DNA of 64,000 bases. It comes from JBBIWA01 sp037439425 (lineage in GTDB: Bacteria > Acidobacteriota > Blastocatellia > RBC074). How positions within the stretch are numbered: position 1 is the first letter of the stretch; every line of letters begins with the position of its first letter. Below the pieces are notes generated by a model. The model did no database searches and was not told the origin of the DNA. It saw nothing but the letters and a program-made list of their open reading frames with translations. Where the stretch lies: NCBI GenBank assembly GCA_037439425.1, contig JBBIWA010000002.1, forward strand, positions 1 to 64,000, in the 5' to 3' direction. Positions 19,334 through 30,709 of the stretch are shown here, piece after piece. The position numbers and the translations under genes were made by a program.

Positions 19334-20337
19334 GCACTACCGTGATCACATTTTTTAATAACAAAGGTAGGGTGGGCAAAACTTCGCTCGTCTATCATCT
19401 CGCCTGGATGTATGCTGATCTGGGCTTACGAGTAGTGACCGCAGACCTTGACCCCCAGGCCAATCTCACGGCTGCATTTCTGTATGAAGAGCGCCTGGAA
19501 GCGCTGTGGCCAGACACCGATCACCCGGAGACTATCTTTGGGGCGGTGCAGCCATTGCTGAAGGGACTCGGTGACATTGCTGACCCGCATCTTGAAGAGA
19601 TCGAAGCTCGGCTTGCGCTCTTGGTCGGAGATCTCGCTTTGTCAGGATTTGAAGACGAACTGTCGGCTGTGTGGCCCGACTGTTTGGATCGCAAGGAACG
19701 CGCCTTCCGTGTCATCTCTGCTTTTTGGCGGATTATGCAAAAAGCAGCCTGCTCTCACCAGGCGGATGTTGTTCTGGTAGACCTAGGACCCAACCTCGGA
19801 GCGATTAACCGGGCGGCACTCATCGCTACCGATTATGTGGTCGTCCCGCTCTCGCCAGACCTCTTCTCCTTACAGGGCTTGCGCAATCTAGGCCCGACGC
19901 TCAGGCGGTGGCGCGAAGAATGGAGAGAGCGATTGGAGAAGAATCCAGCGGCGGGTTTAGAGCTGCCGAAGGGACAAATGCAGCCCGTAGGGTATATCGT
20001 CTTGCAACACTCGGTGCGGCTTGATCGTCCGGTGCAAGCCTATGATCGCTGGATCGCGCGCATTCCAGAGGTCTACCGCAACGATGTATTGGGCGAGCCT
20101 GGAGAAGGTGAGATCCCGGTCACTAAGGACCCCCATTGCCTGGCCTTGCTCAAGCACTAAGATCGAAGAGCACCGCTGGCTCAGGAAGCGCGCCAGCCGA
20201 TGTTTCGCCTGAAACCGGCTGATGGAGCTATCGGCGCGCATGTGCAGGCAGTCCGCAGTGCTTACCGGGATTTTCAGCAACTGGCCCAGCAGATCGCGAG
20301 TCGCACAAAAGTATCACTGCCAGTGGTGTCTGGATAG
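19330..20337 (+). pseudogene. ParA/MinD-like AAA ATPase, C-terminus cut by in-frame TAA
   Basis: The frame opens with the deviant Walker A of ParA proteins, but NNKGRVGKTSLVYHLAW has Arg (AGG, 19369-19371) where KGGxGKT is expected. Walker A' ADLDPQANLTAAFL and DVVLVDLGPNLGAINRAAL follow. Translation stops at TAA 20158-20160 after LALLKH. The same frame then continues with APLAQEARQPMFRLKPADG and AYRDFQQLAQQIA to TAG 20335, which looks like the normal family tail. The intact protein would be 335 aa. It is coupled to the preceding AlbA_2/HATPase gene by a 4-bp overlap. Both partners carry stops, so the pair seems inactivated. Confidence 0.75.
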
Positions 20338-20562
20338 ATGCTGCCCGCCTTGGTCAAGGAGTTGCTAGTCGTATGGCAAAGAGAAACCAACGGTACCCAA
20401 AGCGCAGGGCAAGCGAACCCGCTCCCTCTAACCTTTCCTCCGCCTCGGCGAGAGTTGGAGAAGTCGGATAAGCTGATGTTGCGCCAGCGATGGCTCGAAG
20501 CGCGCCGGATTCTCGAACCGCTTAATCAAATTACAAGACTTTTTGAAAGGAGAGCTCTGAAG

Positions 20563-22539
20563 ATGGCTAAAAGTGGATCACATCGCAAATCAAAACGCCG
20601 TCGCCGTCCGGCGGTTTCCTTGCCTCGGGAGCTTCACCGAGCGGTGAGGAAGGCTAGAGAATTACTCGAACGCAAACGTTACACGGAAGTGCGTCAGTTA
20701 CTCGAACCGCTGGAGCAGACTTACCCGGACGAGCTGTATTTGCTTTCCACTCTGGCGCAGGCTTACCATTACCTGAACGACCGGCGTAACTACTTGCGCC
20801 TGGTAGAGCGGGTGCACAAGCTGGAACCGGATGACCCCATGAACACGCTGGCACTGGGCAGCGCATACCAAATGGAGGGGCGTTTTGCGCTGGCGCTGCG
20901 AGTCTTTCGCCGTTTTCTGGAGCGCTGGCCTGAGCACGAAGAAGCCAACCCTGTGCGCGAGCAGGTACAGGCGCTGGAAGAAGAGGTGCTCCCGATAATT
21001 GCCGAGGCCGGTTTCATTGGCGAAGAAGGGATCGCACTGGCAGCACTGCACGAAGAATCGCAGGTGCTGATGGAGCAGGGCCAGTACACACAAGCCCGCG
21101 CCACTGTTGAGCGGTTGCTCGCCGAGCGCCCGAACTTCGTCTCTGCGCTCAACAACCTCAGCCAGATCCTTTTCCTCTCAGGCGAGGCACAGCAAGCCAT
21201 CGCGACAGCCCGGCGTGTGCTCGAAATTGAACCAGAGAATCTTCATGCACTGTCTAATCTGACGCGCTACCTGTACCTGACCGGCCAGGCAGAGCAGGCC
21301 GAGCAGTGTGCCAACAGATTGCGACTCGTTGAGGCGAGGACAGTAGATGCTTGCATCAAGAAGGCTGAGGCATTTAGTTACCTCGGCGACGATCAGGCCG
21401 TGCTGGATGCTTACCATGAAGCCGAAGGCTGGATTGATAAGTCCTCGCAGGCTCATCTTCTCTGCCATCTGGCCGGAGTCGCAGCCGCCCGGCTTGGACA
21501 GCAAGAGCAAGCGCGCCAATACTGGCGGCAGGCGCTGGAGCTCTATCCTGGCTTTGAACTGGCGGAGCAGAATCTGAGAGACCTCAGCCAACCGCCCGGA
21601 CAGCGTAATGGCGCCTGGCCCTTCTCGCTAAATATGTGGCTGCCCAAGCGCACAGTTGACGACCTGGTCACGCAATTGAAGGTCTGGAAGAAAGGTGAAG
21701 ACCAAGCGCTCAAACAATCCTGTCAGCGCTTCTTCGAGCAGCATCCGGAAGTCGTGGCGCTGATTCCGATCCTGCTCGAACGTGGTGGCCCAGACAGCCA
21801 CGAGTTTGTTTTGCAGTTGGCCTCAGCAGCGCGCACGCCGGAACTGCTCGTGGCGCTGCGCGATTTCGCCCTCAGCCAGCAGGGAACGGACCGGGCGCGC
21901 CTGAAAGCAGTGACCCTTTGTTCTGAAGAAGGATTGGTAGACCGTGGTCAGGTGCGAATGTGGATGCAGGGCGAATGGCAGGAAGTGATACTGATGGGGT
22001 GGGAAATCCACGGCGAACCCGAGGGGCAGAGGTATTCGCCGAAAGCCGAACAGCTAATGGCGCGGGGAATGGAGTGCATACGTCGCCTGGACGTTGATGA
22101 GGCTGAACGCCTCTTCAAACAAGCGCTCGAACTGGAACCCGGCAATCCCTCGATCCTCAACAACCTGGCTGCTGCTTATAACTTGCAAGGGCGCGCAGAA
22201 GAGAGCGAGCAACTGATCCAGCAGATTCACCAGCAGCATCCTGACTACTTCTTTGGGCGCACCAACATGGCCACACATTACGCGCGCACTGGCAAACTGG
22301 TTGAAGCTGAGGAATTGCTCAGACCGCTGCTCGCAAAGAAACGATTGCATATGAGCGAACTGGCAGCTCTGTGCGGCGCGGAGATCGAACTCGCGCTCGC
22401 GCGCAAAAACCGCAAAGTAGCGCGCTCGTGGTTCGAGATGCTGCAACAGGCCTATCCTGACTGCCCGCATCTGGAACTTCTGCGCGCGCGCGTGCAGAAG
22501 CCGGACTGGCGGCAAATGCTCAGACGAATCTCTGAGTAG
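20563..22539 (+). CDS. TPR-repeat protein
   Basis: The start ATG 20563 (MAKSGSHRKSKRRRRP) is preceded by AAAGGAGAG. An in-frame ATG at 20338, just after the ParA remnant, would add 75 residues. That extension contains RQRWLEARRILEPLNQ, a diverged copy of the later ERKRYTEVRQLLEPLEQ, so it may be real or a decayed TPR. The 658-aa protein opens with a basic stretch and has at least eight TPR helix pairs in two blocks (about residues 20-350 and 500-640). The middle section, with WPFSLNMWLPKRTVDDL, is not recognised. It lacks a signal peptide. It probably acts as a scaffold and may belong to the same module as the two genes before it. Confidence 0.7.
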   Translation: MAKSGSHRKSKRRRRPAVSLPRELHRAVRKARELLERKRYTEVRQLLEPLEQTYPDELYLLSTLAQAYHYLNDRRNYLRLVERVHKLEPDDPMNTLALGSAYQMEGRFALALRVFRRFLERWPEHEEANPVREQVQALEEEVLPIIAEAGFIGEEGIALAALHEESQVLMEQGQYTQARATVERLLAERPNFVSALNNLSQILFLSGEAQQAIATARRVLEIEPENLHALSNLTRYLYLTGQAEQAEQCANRLRLVEARTVDACIKKAEAFSYLGDDQAVLDAYHEAEGWIDKSSQAHLLCHLAGVAAARLGQQEQARQYWRQALELYPGFELAEQNLRDLSQPPGQRNGAWPFSLNMWLPKRTVDDLVTQLKVWKKGEDQALKQSCQRFFEQHPEVVALIPILLERGGPDSHEFVLQLASAARTPELLVALRDFALSQQGTDRARLKAVTLCSEEGLVDRGQVRMWMQGEWQEVILMGWEIHGEPEGQRYSPKAEQLMARGMECIRRLDVDEAERLFKQALELEPGNPSILNNLAAAYNLQGRAEESEQLIQQIHQQHPDYFFGRTNMATHYARTGKLVEAEELLRPLLAKKRLHMSELAALCGAEIELALARKNRKVARSWFEMLQQAYPDCPHLELLRARVQKPDWRQMLRRISE

Positions 22540-22604
22540 AGCAATCATCCGCGCCCAAATTACCGCCCTCCTGCACAGCAGCCAACCAGTAAGGAGATCG
22601 AGAA

Positions 22605-23702
22605 ATGTTACGCGCAGGCATTGTTGGCTTGCCGAACGTAGGCAAATCAACTCTTTTTAATGCGCTCACCGCAACCCGCGGGGCTGAGAGCGCCAACTAT
22701 CCATTCAGCACCACTGGTGTCAACGTCGGAGTGGTCAATGTGCCGGATGCAAGGCTGGAGCCACTGGCGAAGATCGCTAAAACGAATAAGATCGTTTACG
22801 CGACGGTCGAGTTCATCGACATCGCCGGCCTGGCCAAGGGAGCAAGCCGCGGTGAAGGACTCGGCAATCAGTTTTTACATCACATCCGTGAGACGGAACT
22901 GATTATCCACGTCGTGCGCTGCTTTGAGGACGAAAACGTCGTTCACCTCGAAGAGACGCTGGGTCCCAAACGCGACATCGAGACGCTCAATCTGGAATTG
23001 ATCCTCGCCGATCTGGCTACGGTTGAGAAGCGGCGTGAGCGCACATCCAAGCGAGCCAAAGTTGGCGACCAAGCGGCCAGGGAAGAACTGGTGATGCTCG
23101 ACAAGCTGCAAGCGGCTTTTGATGAAGGCAAACCAGCGCGCCTGGCCGGGCTGACAGAGGAAGAGCAGGAGAAAGCATACCATCTCTTCCTGCTCACGAT
23201 GAAACCGATGATCTACGTCGCCAACGTGGCTGAATCAGACCTGAGCCAAGCTGAAACCAGCTTCATCCGTCAGGTGCGCGAGCAGGCTGAAAGTGAAGGC
23301 TCGGATTACGTTGTCATCAGCGCGCAGCTTGAAGCCGAGCTGGTGGACCTCGCACCTGAAGAGCGCCAGCAGTACCTGGCTAGTCTCGGGGTGAGGGAGA
23401 CCGGTTTGGACCAATTGATTCGCAGCGCCTATCACACACTAGGGCTGATCTCCTTCTTCACGGCGGGCGAAAAAGAGGTGCGCGCCTGGACAATCCGCAA
23501 AGGCGCCAAGGCTCCTGAAGCAGCTGGCGTGATTCACTCCGACATGGAACGTGGCTTCATTCGCGCTGAGGTCATCGCTTACGACGATCTGATCAAAGCT
23601 GGCTCGACCGCTGCTGCCAGAGAGAAAGGCTTGATGAAGCTAGAGGGGCGAGAGTATCTAGTGCAGGATGGCGATGTGATCCTGTTCAGGTTTAACGTTT
23701 AG
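22605..23702 (+). CDS. ychF: Redox-regulated ATPase/GTPase YchF (Obg family)
   Basis: The 365-aa protein binds ribosomes and nucleotides. G1 is GIVGLPNVGKSTLFNALT at residues 5-22. G3 is FIDIAGLAKGASRGEGLGN. The G4 position reads YVANVAES, the NxxE form that explains the ATP preference of this family. A TGS domain closes the protein (GLISFFTAGEKEVRAWTIRKG). The Switch I text is STTGVNVGVVNVPD, slightly unlike the common CTIEPNVG. AAGGAGATC precedes the start. The gene converges with panC, 44 bp away. Confidence 0.95.
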   Translation: MLRAGIVGLPNVGKSTLFNALTATRGAESANYPFSTTGVNVGVVNVPDARLEPLAKIAKTNKIVYATVEFIDIAGLAKGASRGEGLGNQFLHHIRETELIIHVVRCFEDENVVHLEETLGPKRDIETLNLELILADLATVEKRRERTSKRAKVGDQAAREELVMLDKLQAAFDEGKPARLAGLTEEEQEKAYHLFLLTMKPMIYVANVAESDLSQAETSFIRQVREQAESEGSDYVVISAQLEAELVDLAPEERQQYLASLGVRETGLDQLIRSAYHTLGLISFFTAGEKEVRAWTIRKGAKAPEAAGVIHSDMERGFIRAEVIAYDDLIKAGSTAAAREKGLMKLEGREYLVQDGDVILFRFNV

Positions 23703-23746
23703 CCAGTCGTCAGTCGCCGGTTGCTTGCAGGCAACTGACCAATTTC

Positions 23747-24640
23747 TCAGCCCAATTTCAGCCTCCCGCTTTTCGACTTGTAAGCAGAGTCATCCAGAAT
23801 CACATTGTCAGTCAGCCGCGTCTTACCAATGTAGGCTGCAATGGAAACCAGGGCTGTGCGGTGACTCAAGTCATCGATGGGCTCCAGCCATTCCGTATCA
23901 GTGATGCTGAGATATTCGATGCGGGCCAGCGGTTCCTTTTCCATCTCCTTCTCGATAGCGCGTTTCAAACGCTTGGCGCTTCGCTCGCCCTCAGCGAACA
24001 TCTCTTCGGCTTGATGCAGCGCGCGATAGATCACCGGGGCAGCGCGCAGTTCTTCCAGACTGAGATACTGATTGCGCGAGGAGAGCGCCAGGCCGTTTTC
24101 ATCGCGCACTGTGGGCATGACGATGATTTCGACCGGCAGGTGCAGGTCGCGGACCAGCTTCTTGGCCACGATGGTTTGCTGCGCGTCCTTCTGTCCCATG
24201 AAAACGAACTTCGGATGGATGATGTTGAAGAAGGTAGTCAGCACAGTCGCAGCTCCCCGCAGATGGCCTGGACGGACCGCGCCTTCCAATTTGTCGCTCA
24301 GTCCTTCGACGGTGATCCAGGTAGCAAAGCCTTTGGGAAAGATCTCTTCAACGCTCGGAGCGAAGATGTAGTCCACGCCGATGGGCGTCAGCAGGTCCGC
24401 ATCGCGGGCCAGATCGTGGGGGAAGCTTTTGTATTCTTCTTCGTCCCGGAAGAGGGTCGGATTGACGAAGATCGAGACGATTACCGCATCGGCCATCCGC
24501 CGCGCTTCGCGCACGAGCGTCAAATGGCCCTCGTGCAAAGCCCCCATCGTCGGAATCAAGCCGATCGGCTTCTCTTCAGCAGCGAACTTACAGGAAACAG
24601 AATGCATGCGCGCAGCGCGCGTAATGATCTCCATAACCAT
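23747..24640 (-). CDS. panC: Pantothenate synthetase
   Basis: This 297-aa enzyme condenses pantoate and beta-alanine with ATP. The HIGH-like motif is MGALHEGHLTL, the KMSKS-equivalent region is LALSSRNQYLS, and RPGHLRGAATVL and GQKDAQQ follow. The pantoate-binding segment usually reads FVNPxQF; here it is FVNPTLF, with Leu63 replacing the conserved Gln that hydrogen-bonds pantoate. The rest is well conserved, so activity is likely but the substitution deserves attention. It is 47 bp downstream of folK on the same strand, a plausible vitamin-biosynthesis operon (pantothenate and folate). Confidence 0.92.
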   Translation of the reverse strand: MVMEIITRAARMHSVSCKFAAEEKPIGLIPTMGALHEGHLTLVREARRMADAVIVSIFVNPTLFRDEEEYKSFPHDLARDADLLTPIGVDYIFAPSVEEIFPKGFATWITVEGLSDKLEGAVRPGHLRGAATVLTTFFNIIHPKFVFMGQKDAQQTIVAKKLVRDLHLPVEIIVMPTVRDENGLALSSRNQYLSLEELRAAPVIYRALHQAEEMFAEGERSAKRLKRAIEKEMEKEPLARIEYLSITDTEWLEPIDDLSHRTALVSIAAYIGKTRLTDNVILDDSAYKSKSGRLKLG

Positions 24641-24687
24641 GATTATAGGCCAGGCGAGTCGCTTTGCAATAAACCCACGCTCGGATT

Positions 24688-25200
24688 TTAGCCACGATAG
24701 ATTCGTACCGAGGCTGGGTCGCGCACTGCTCCCAGCAAGTGGGAGATAGTTTCGCCCAACACCGGATGCCGGAGATGGGGCGCAATCTCGGCCAGCGGTG
24801 TGAGCACGAACCGGCGTAAATGCAGCCGCGGATGCGGCAACACAAGTTCCACTCCTTCGCGAGTCTCCTCCATGATCAGGTCATCGAACAGCAAAAGATC
24901 AATGTCTACTGTCCGCGCACCACGCTCCACCATCCGCTGACGGCCCAACCGCGTCTCGGTCGCCAGGCAGAAATTGAGCAGCGGGAATGGTTCCAGGCGG
25001 GGGGCAGTAACCGCGACCACCATATTCAAAAACCTGGGCTGGTCAATGACCTCTACCGGCTCAGATTCATAGATGGAAGAGGCCAGCACCAAGTTCAGGT
25101 CTCCGCTAATGAGCGCCGTCACAGCTCGAAGAAGATTGGCAGCCCGGTCACCGAGGTTAGATCCTAATCCCAGAAAAGCTGTGCGCCTGATCGGTTGCAT
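24688..25200 (-). CDS. folK: 2-amino-4-hydroxy-6-hydroxymethyldihydropteridine pyrophosphokinase
   Basis: This 170-aa enzyme transfers pyrophosphate from ATP to 6-hydroxymethyldihydropterin in folate synthesis. The start ATG 25200 gives MQPIRRTAFLGLGSNLGDR. The HPPK signature appears as ARTVDIDLLLFDD with metal-binding aspartates, followed by LVLPHPRLHLRRFVL. A longer frame from 25323 would run across the promoter and start of the divergent methyltransferase and is rejected. It precedes panC. Confidence 0.93.
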   Translation of the reverse strand: MQPIRRTAFLGLGSNLGDRAANLLRAVTALISGDLNLVLASSIYESEPVEVIDQPRFLNMVVAVTAPRLEPFPLLNFCLATETRLGRQRMVERGARTVDIDLLLFDDLIMEETREGVELVLPHPRLHLRRFVLTPLAEIAPHLRHPVLGETISHLLGAVRDPASVRIYRG

Positions 25201-25308
25201 TGACGTGATCGCCAATATGATGCAAGGATGGTAATGGCGGAGGGAAAGAGGTAGCTTAGATCGCAGACCACTCATTTTTCCTCCCTCCCCCATCATCCTT
25301 GAGCATTT

Positions 25309-26538
25309 ATGAGTAAGAGTCAAGAGCTAAGCTTCCGGCAGCAGGCGGCGGCCGTAATTTCGTCCAAGGGTCTCGAACGAGTACGTGCTGGGCACCTGTG
25401 GGTCTACCGTAGTGATCTGCTCCAGCTGCCTCCGGTGGCAGGCGGCTCGGTAGTGCGCGTCCTAGACAAACGTGGCCGGTTTGTCGCTTGGGCGCATTAC
25501 GGTGCTCAGTCCGAAATCAGTTTGCGGATTGTTTCGCTGGCAGAGACTCAACCAACCCGTGACTTCTGGCGCCAGCGACTGCAAGCAGCTGAACGGTGGC
25601 GCCAGTGTGTGGTCGCTGATACTGATGCCTATCGGCTGGTCAATGCCGAAGGCGATTACCTGCCCGGGCTGATCATTGACCGCTACGGCGATAGTTTTGC
25701 CCTCCAAACGCTGACCCGAGGGATGGAGGAGCTTAAAAAGATGTGGGTGGAACTGTTGGTTGAAGAGTTCGCTCCGCGACGGATCGTGGAGCGCAATGAG
25801 GTGAAGGTGCGCCAGCTCGAAGGACTGCCGCTGCAAAGCGGAATCATTTACGAGGTGGAGAAAGCCTCCGGCGAAAGGGAGAGGACCGGCTCAGCCCCGG
25901 TCGAGGTTTGTATCACTGAGCATGGGATCAGATTCTGGGTCGATCTGCTCGGCGGCCAGAAGACAGGGGCGTTTCTGGATCAGCGCGAAAATCGTGCCGC
26001 CGCGATGCGCTATGCGCATGGGCGTGGCCTTGATTGTTTCAGCTTTCACGGCTCCTTTGCCTTGCACCTGGCGCGCCGCTGCGAGCGAGTTACGGCGGTG
26101 GAGATATCTGCTCAAGCGCTAGAACGCGCGCGGCGCAATGCTGAGCTGAATAGAGTTACCAATCTCGAGTTCGTCGAGGCGAACGTTTTTGATCAACTAC
26201 GCGAATATGATGAGCAGGGCGAGCGCTTCGAGATCATCGTCTTGGATCCGCCGGCTTTCGCCAAACACCGGGAGGCAGTAGCTGGAGCATTGCGTGGATA
26301 CAAGGAGATCAATCTCCGAGCGCTCCGCTTGCTCAAGCCGGGCGGTATCCTGATCACGTGTTCTTGCTCTTACCACGTAAGCGAAGAACTATTCTTAGAG
26401 GTGCTGACCGAAGCTGCACAGGATGCCGGGCGCATCGTTCAGGTAGTCGAGAAGCGGACTCAGAGCCGCGATCATCCGATGCTGCTGACGGTGCCGGAGA
26501 CTTATTACCTGAAGTGTTTTGTGCTGCGCGCAATCTGA
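25309..26538 (+). CDS. Class I rRNA methyltransferase (RlmI family)
   Basis: The 409-aa protein has an N-terminal PUA domain (GLERVRAGHLWVYRSDL, GRFVAWAHY). A RlmI/YccW-type methyltransferase domain follows, with GAFLDQRENRAA, LDCFSFHGSFALHLA (SAM motif I), VLDPPAFAK and ITCSCSYHVS. The family makes 5-methylcytosine in 23S rRNA, but its catalytic form in this phylum has not been tested. It diverges from folK with 108 bp between starts. Confidence 0.9.
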   Translation: MSKSQELSFRQQAAAVISSKGLERVRAGHLWVYRSDLLQLPPVAGGSVVRVLDKRGRFVAWAHYGAQSEISLRIVSLAETQPTRDFWRQRLQAAERWRQCVVADTDAYRLVNAEGDYLPGLIIDRYGDSFALQTLTRGMEELKKMWVELLVEEFAPRRIVERNEVKVRQLEGLPLQSGIIYEVEKASGERERTGSAPVEVCITEHGIRFWVDLLGGQKTGAFLDQRENRAAAMRYAHGRGLDCFSFHGSFALHLARRCERVTAVEISAQALERARRNAELNRVTNLEFVEANVFDQLREYDEQGERFEIIVLDPPAFAKHREAVAGALRGYKEINLRALRLLKPGGILITCSCSYHVSEELFLEVLTEAAQDAGRIVQVVEKRTQSRDHPMLLTVPETYYLKCFVLRAI

Positions 26539-26544
26539 GCTAAC

Positions 26545-27033
26545 TTATAGCCCATCTGGCCGGGCGGAGGCCGGAAGAGGAGAGGTATAGATGAGCTTGA
26601 AGCGTTGCTGCGGGTCGGCCGGTTCGGCAAATGCCTGGCTCGCGTCGCTCAGTCGCACTACCCAGGCGTGCCCTTCAAGCTGAGGCGCGGCAGGATTGAT
26701 CCCGAAGCAGATGCGCGCAGGTATGCCATATCCATTAAGCAACCGATAAAGAATCAGCGCTTGTTGCAAACAGCGCCCCCAACGGAATGGGAAACTGACG
26801 GCGAAGCTAGCAAACCTAGCGATCTTCTCGGCATCAGAGATGTGCCAGCCTGCTTGAGGCGGCAAGTACAAAGCGTTGACTGCGGGCAGTGCCTCTGCGA
26901 GCGAGGGGGAAAGGATTGATTGCGGCAGCAGCCGGCGCACCAACCTGGCCGCCTGCCAGGTCCGCGCCAGCAGTAAATAATTCTCCCAGGCAAAAGCGTA
27001 GCGATAGAATTTGAGCAGATGTTTAATAGCCAT
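26545..27033 (-). CDS. Transglutaminase-like (lasso-peptide B2 family) protein
   Basis: This 162-aa protein holds a small cysteine-protease-like core: RWGRCLQQALILYRLLNGYG with the catalytic Cys, EGHAWV with the His, and a distal acidic residue. It matches the Transglut_core3 domain used in lasso-peptide leader proteolysis. No precursor peptide, B1 recognition protein or cyclase lies within 2 kb, so lasso biosynthesis is not supported. A solitary maturation or protease role is likely. It converges with the methyltransferase (6 bp gap). Confidence 0.7.
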   Translation of the reverse strand: MAIKHLLKFYRYAFAWENYLLLARTWQAARLVRRLLPQSILSPSLAEALPAVNALYLPPQAGWHISDAEKIARFASFAVSFPFRWGRCLQQALILYRLLNGYGIPARICFGINPAAPQLEGHAWVVRLSDASQAFAEPADPQQRFKLIYTSPLPASARPDGL

Positions 27034-27157
27034 AGTTGCTCTTCGGGACGAAGGCCATTATGCCATAAAGAGCGATCAGGTCGCAGCCGAGAAGGCCCAG
27101 CGTCAAGTTGCAAGCTGTGTCGCCGGACTTACTGTCGTGCCTAAAAAGTCAGCTTGA

Positions 27158-27166
27158 TGCTATAAT
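27158..27166 (+). promoter_or_regulatory. Extended -10 promoter
   Basis: TGCTATAAT is an extended -10 element 38 bp upstream of the peptidase-like gene start at 27205. No good -35 is present, as expected of this promoter class. Confidence 0.5.
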
Positions 27167-27204
27167 CGAACTGGCAATTGAACACTCAAACTGGCAGGTC
27201 TGTT

Positions 27205-29319
<2,115 letters not shown>

Positions 29320-29365
29320 GATCAGGCCCCCTTGAGCTATTCTCAATCTTCACTCATTAGCAACT

Positions 29366-30052
29366 ATGCGTAAGATTGCTCTCTTGCTTGTAATCCTCCT
29401 CCTGAGCAGCGGACCGCTGCTGAGGGCGCAAACGCGCATCGAGACCGCAACCACTAATGGGGGTGGAAAGGGCGGCGCGGCTGTCAGTTATCGCTACCTT
29501 TTTGAGAACGATCGCTTCACCACGCCGCGTCAGGAGATCACTTTTGGCGCGGATGGCCGTGGACAGTTCCGCTTCACACGGAAGAATCAGGAAGAGATCG
29601 TTAATCAGCTCGAACTCTCGCCGGAGTTAGTGGCGCAGATCCAGGCGCTGTTTGACGCCTTGAACTTCCTCGATAGTACGGAGCACTATCAACACAAAAA
29701 GGATTTTTCGCATCTGGGGCGGATAACTATTACTTACGCACGAGATGGTCGCGAGCGTTCGGTGAGCTTTAACCACACGGCCAATCAGGTGATGAATCGC
29801 TTGGTGGAGCTCTTCCGCAATATCGCAACCCAGGAGACCCGCGTCTTCGAGATCGAGACTGTGCGTGCAACTGATCCGATCTCAACGCCTGCGCAACTGC
29901 GGTGGCTGGAAAACGAATTGCGCTCCAAACACATCGCTGAACCGCGTCGCCTCATCCCACTTTTGCAGAATATCCGCCTGGACGAAGGTGTTCCTCTGAT
30001 TGCGCGCAATCACGCCGAGCGGCTACTGGAGTATATCAAGAAGGGGAAGTAG
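29366..30052 (+). CDS. Secreted hypothetical protein
   Basis: The 228-aa protein has a short signal peptide (MRKIALLLVILLLSSGPLLRAQ). I do not recognise the family. The body contains YRYLFENDRFTTPRQEITFG, LELSPELVAQIQALFDALNFLD and ITITYARDGRERSVSFNHTA, an alpha/beta pattern like small DUF-type periplasmic proteins with a beta-sheet facing a helix. The last third is helical (PAQLRWLENELRSK). It lies 46 bp after the M1-like gene and is probably co-transcribed. Confidence 0.65.
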   Translation: MRKIALLLVILLLSSGPLLRAQTRIETATTNGGGKGGAAVSYRYLFENDRFTTPRQEITFGADGRGQFRFTRKNQEEIVNQLELSPELVAQIQALFDALNFLDSTEHYQHKKDFSHLGRITITYARDGRERSVSFNHTANQVMNRLVELFRNIATQETRVFEIETVRATDPISTPAQLRWLENELRSKHIAEPRRLIPLLQNIRLDEGVPLIARNHAERLLEYIKKGK

Positions 30053-30095
30053 AAAGGCGCGCGGCCAGCTTTTCTTTCATCCTCATTACAGTCTT

Positions 30096-30692
30096 TCACC
30101 AGTTAGTAAGGCCCAGCCGCTTCAAGGCGTGGGCAGTAGGGTAACCTGTTATTTCGATCCGGTTAGCAGCCTGGAAGCGACGCATCGCCTCTATCGTGGC
30201 ATCGTCATAGACGCCCGTAGGGGTTTCGGTATAGAAACCCTTCTGCGCCAGTGCCTGTTGAATCTCCAGGACGCGCTGAGGCTCAATCTCCACCTTGATC
30301 CGCCGCAGAGGAGCGGTTGGGGGATTGCTTTGCGGCTTGGCCTCAGCACTTGAGCGCGGCAGAGCGGTGATACGGCTGGTTTGGCCATAATTTTGAGGAT
30401 CAAACTCAATGACTACGATTGAATCAACCACCCGTGGACGCCGGGCTGGTAGAGCACTGGCTTCAGGCTCTGGCACCTGGCGCTGACTATTCTTGCTCTC
30501 CGCGACGACGCGCTTGCCGAACTTTCCGCGCCGGAGCTGCGCTCGCTCAGAAGTCTTCTTCTTGGCCTGGCGTGTGAGGGTCTTTTTTCCCTTCTTCCCT
30601 TCAGCGGCGACGATGCTGGAGGGGGCAGAATCGAAGACCGGGCCGAGAAGTAATAGCGCGATCAGATAGCAGAGACAGCGGCGAGTCATCAT
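30096..30692 (-). CDS. Exported peptidoglycan-binding-domain protein
   Basis: This 198-aa protein has a signal peptide (YLIALLLLGPVFDSAPSS), a Lys/Arg-rich linker (KGKKTLTRQAKKKTSERAQ), and a C-terminal PG_binding_1 domain. That domain shows VLEIQQALAQKGFY, GVYDDATIEAMRRFQAAN and TAHALKRLGL. It probably anchors to the cell wall. No catalytic domain is present. It lies 17 bp downstream of the htrA gene on the same strand and could share its transcript. Confidence 0.78.
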   Translation of the reverse strand: MMTRRCLCYLIALLLLGPVFDSAPSSIVAAEGKKGKKTLTRQAKKKTSERAQLRRGKFGKRVVAESKNSQRQVPEPEASALPARRPRVVDSIVVIEFDPQNYGQTSRITALPRSSAEAKPQSNPPTAPLRRIKVEIEPQRVLEIQQALAQKGFYTETPTGVYDDATIEAMRRFQAANRIEITGYPTAHALKRLGLTNW

Positions 30693-30709
30693 TGCCTTTA
30701 CTCAAGGTC

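Noticed and set aside
26545..27033. A lasso-peptide cluster
   Set aside because: Only the B2-like domain is present; no precursor, B1 or cyclase gene lies nearby.
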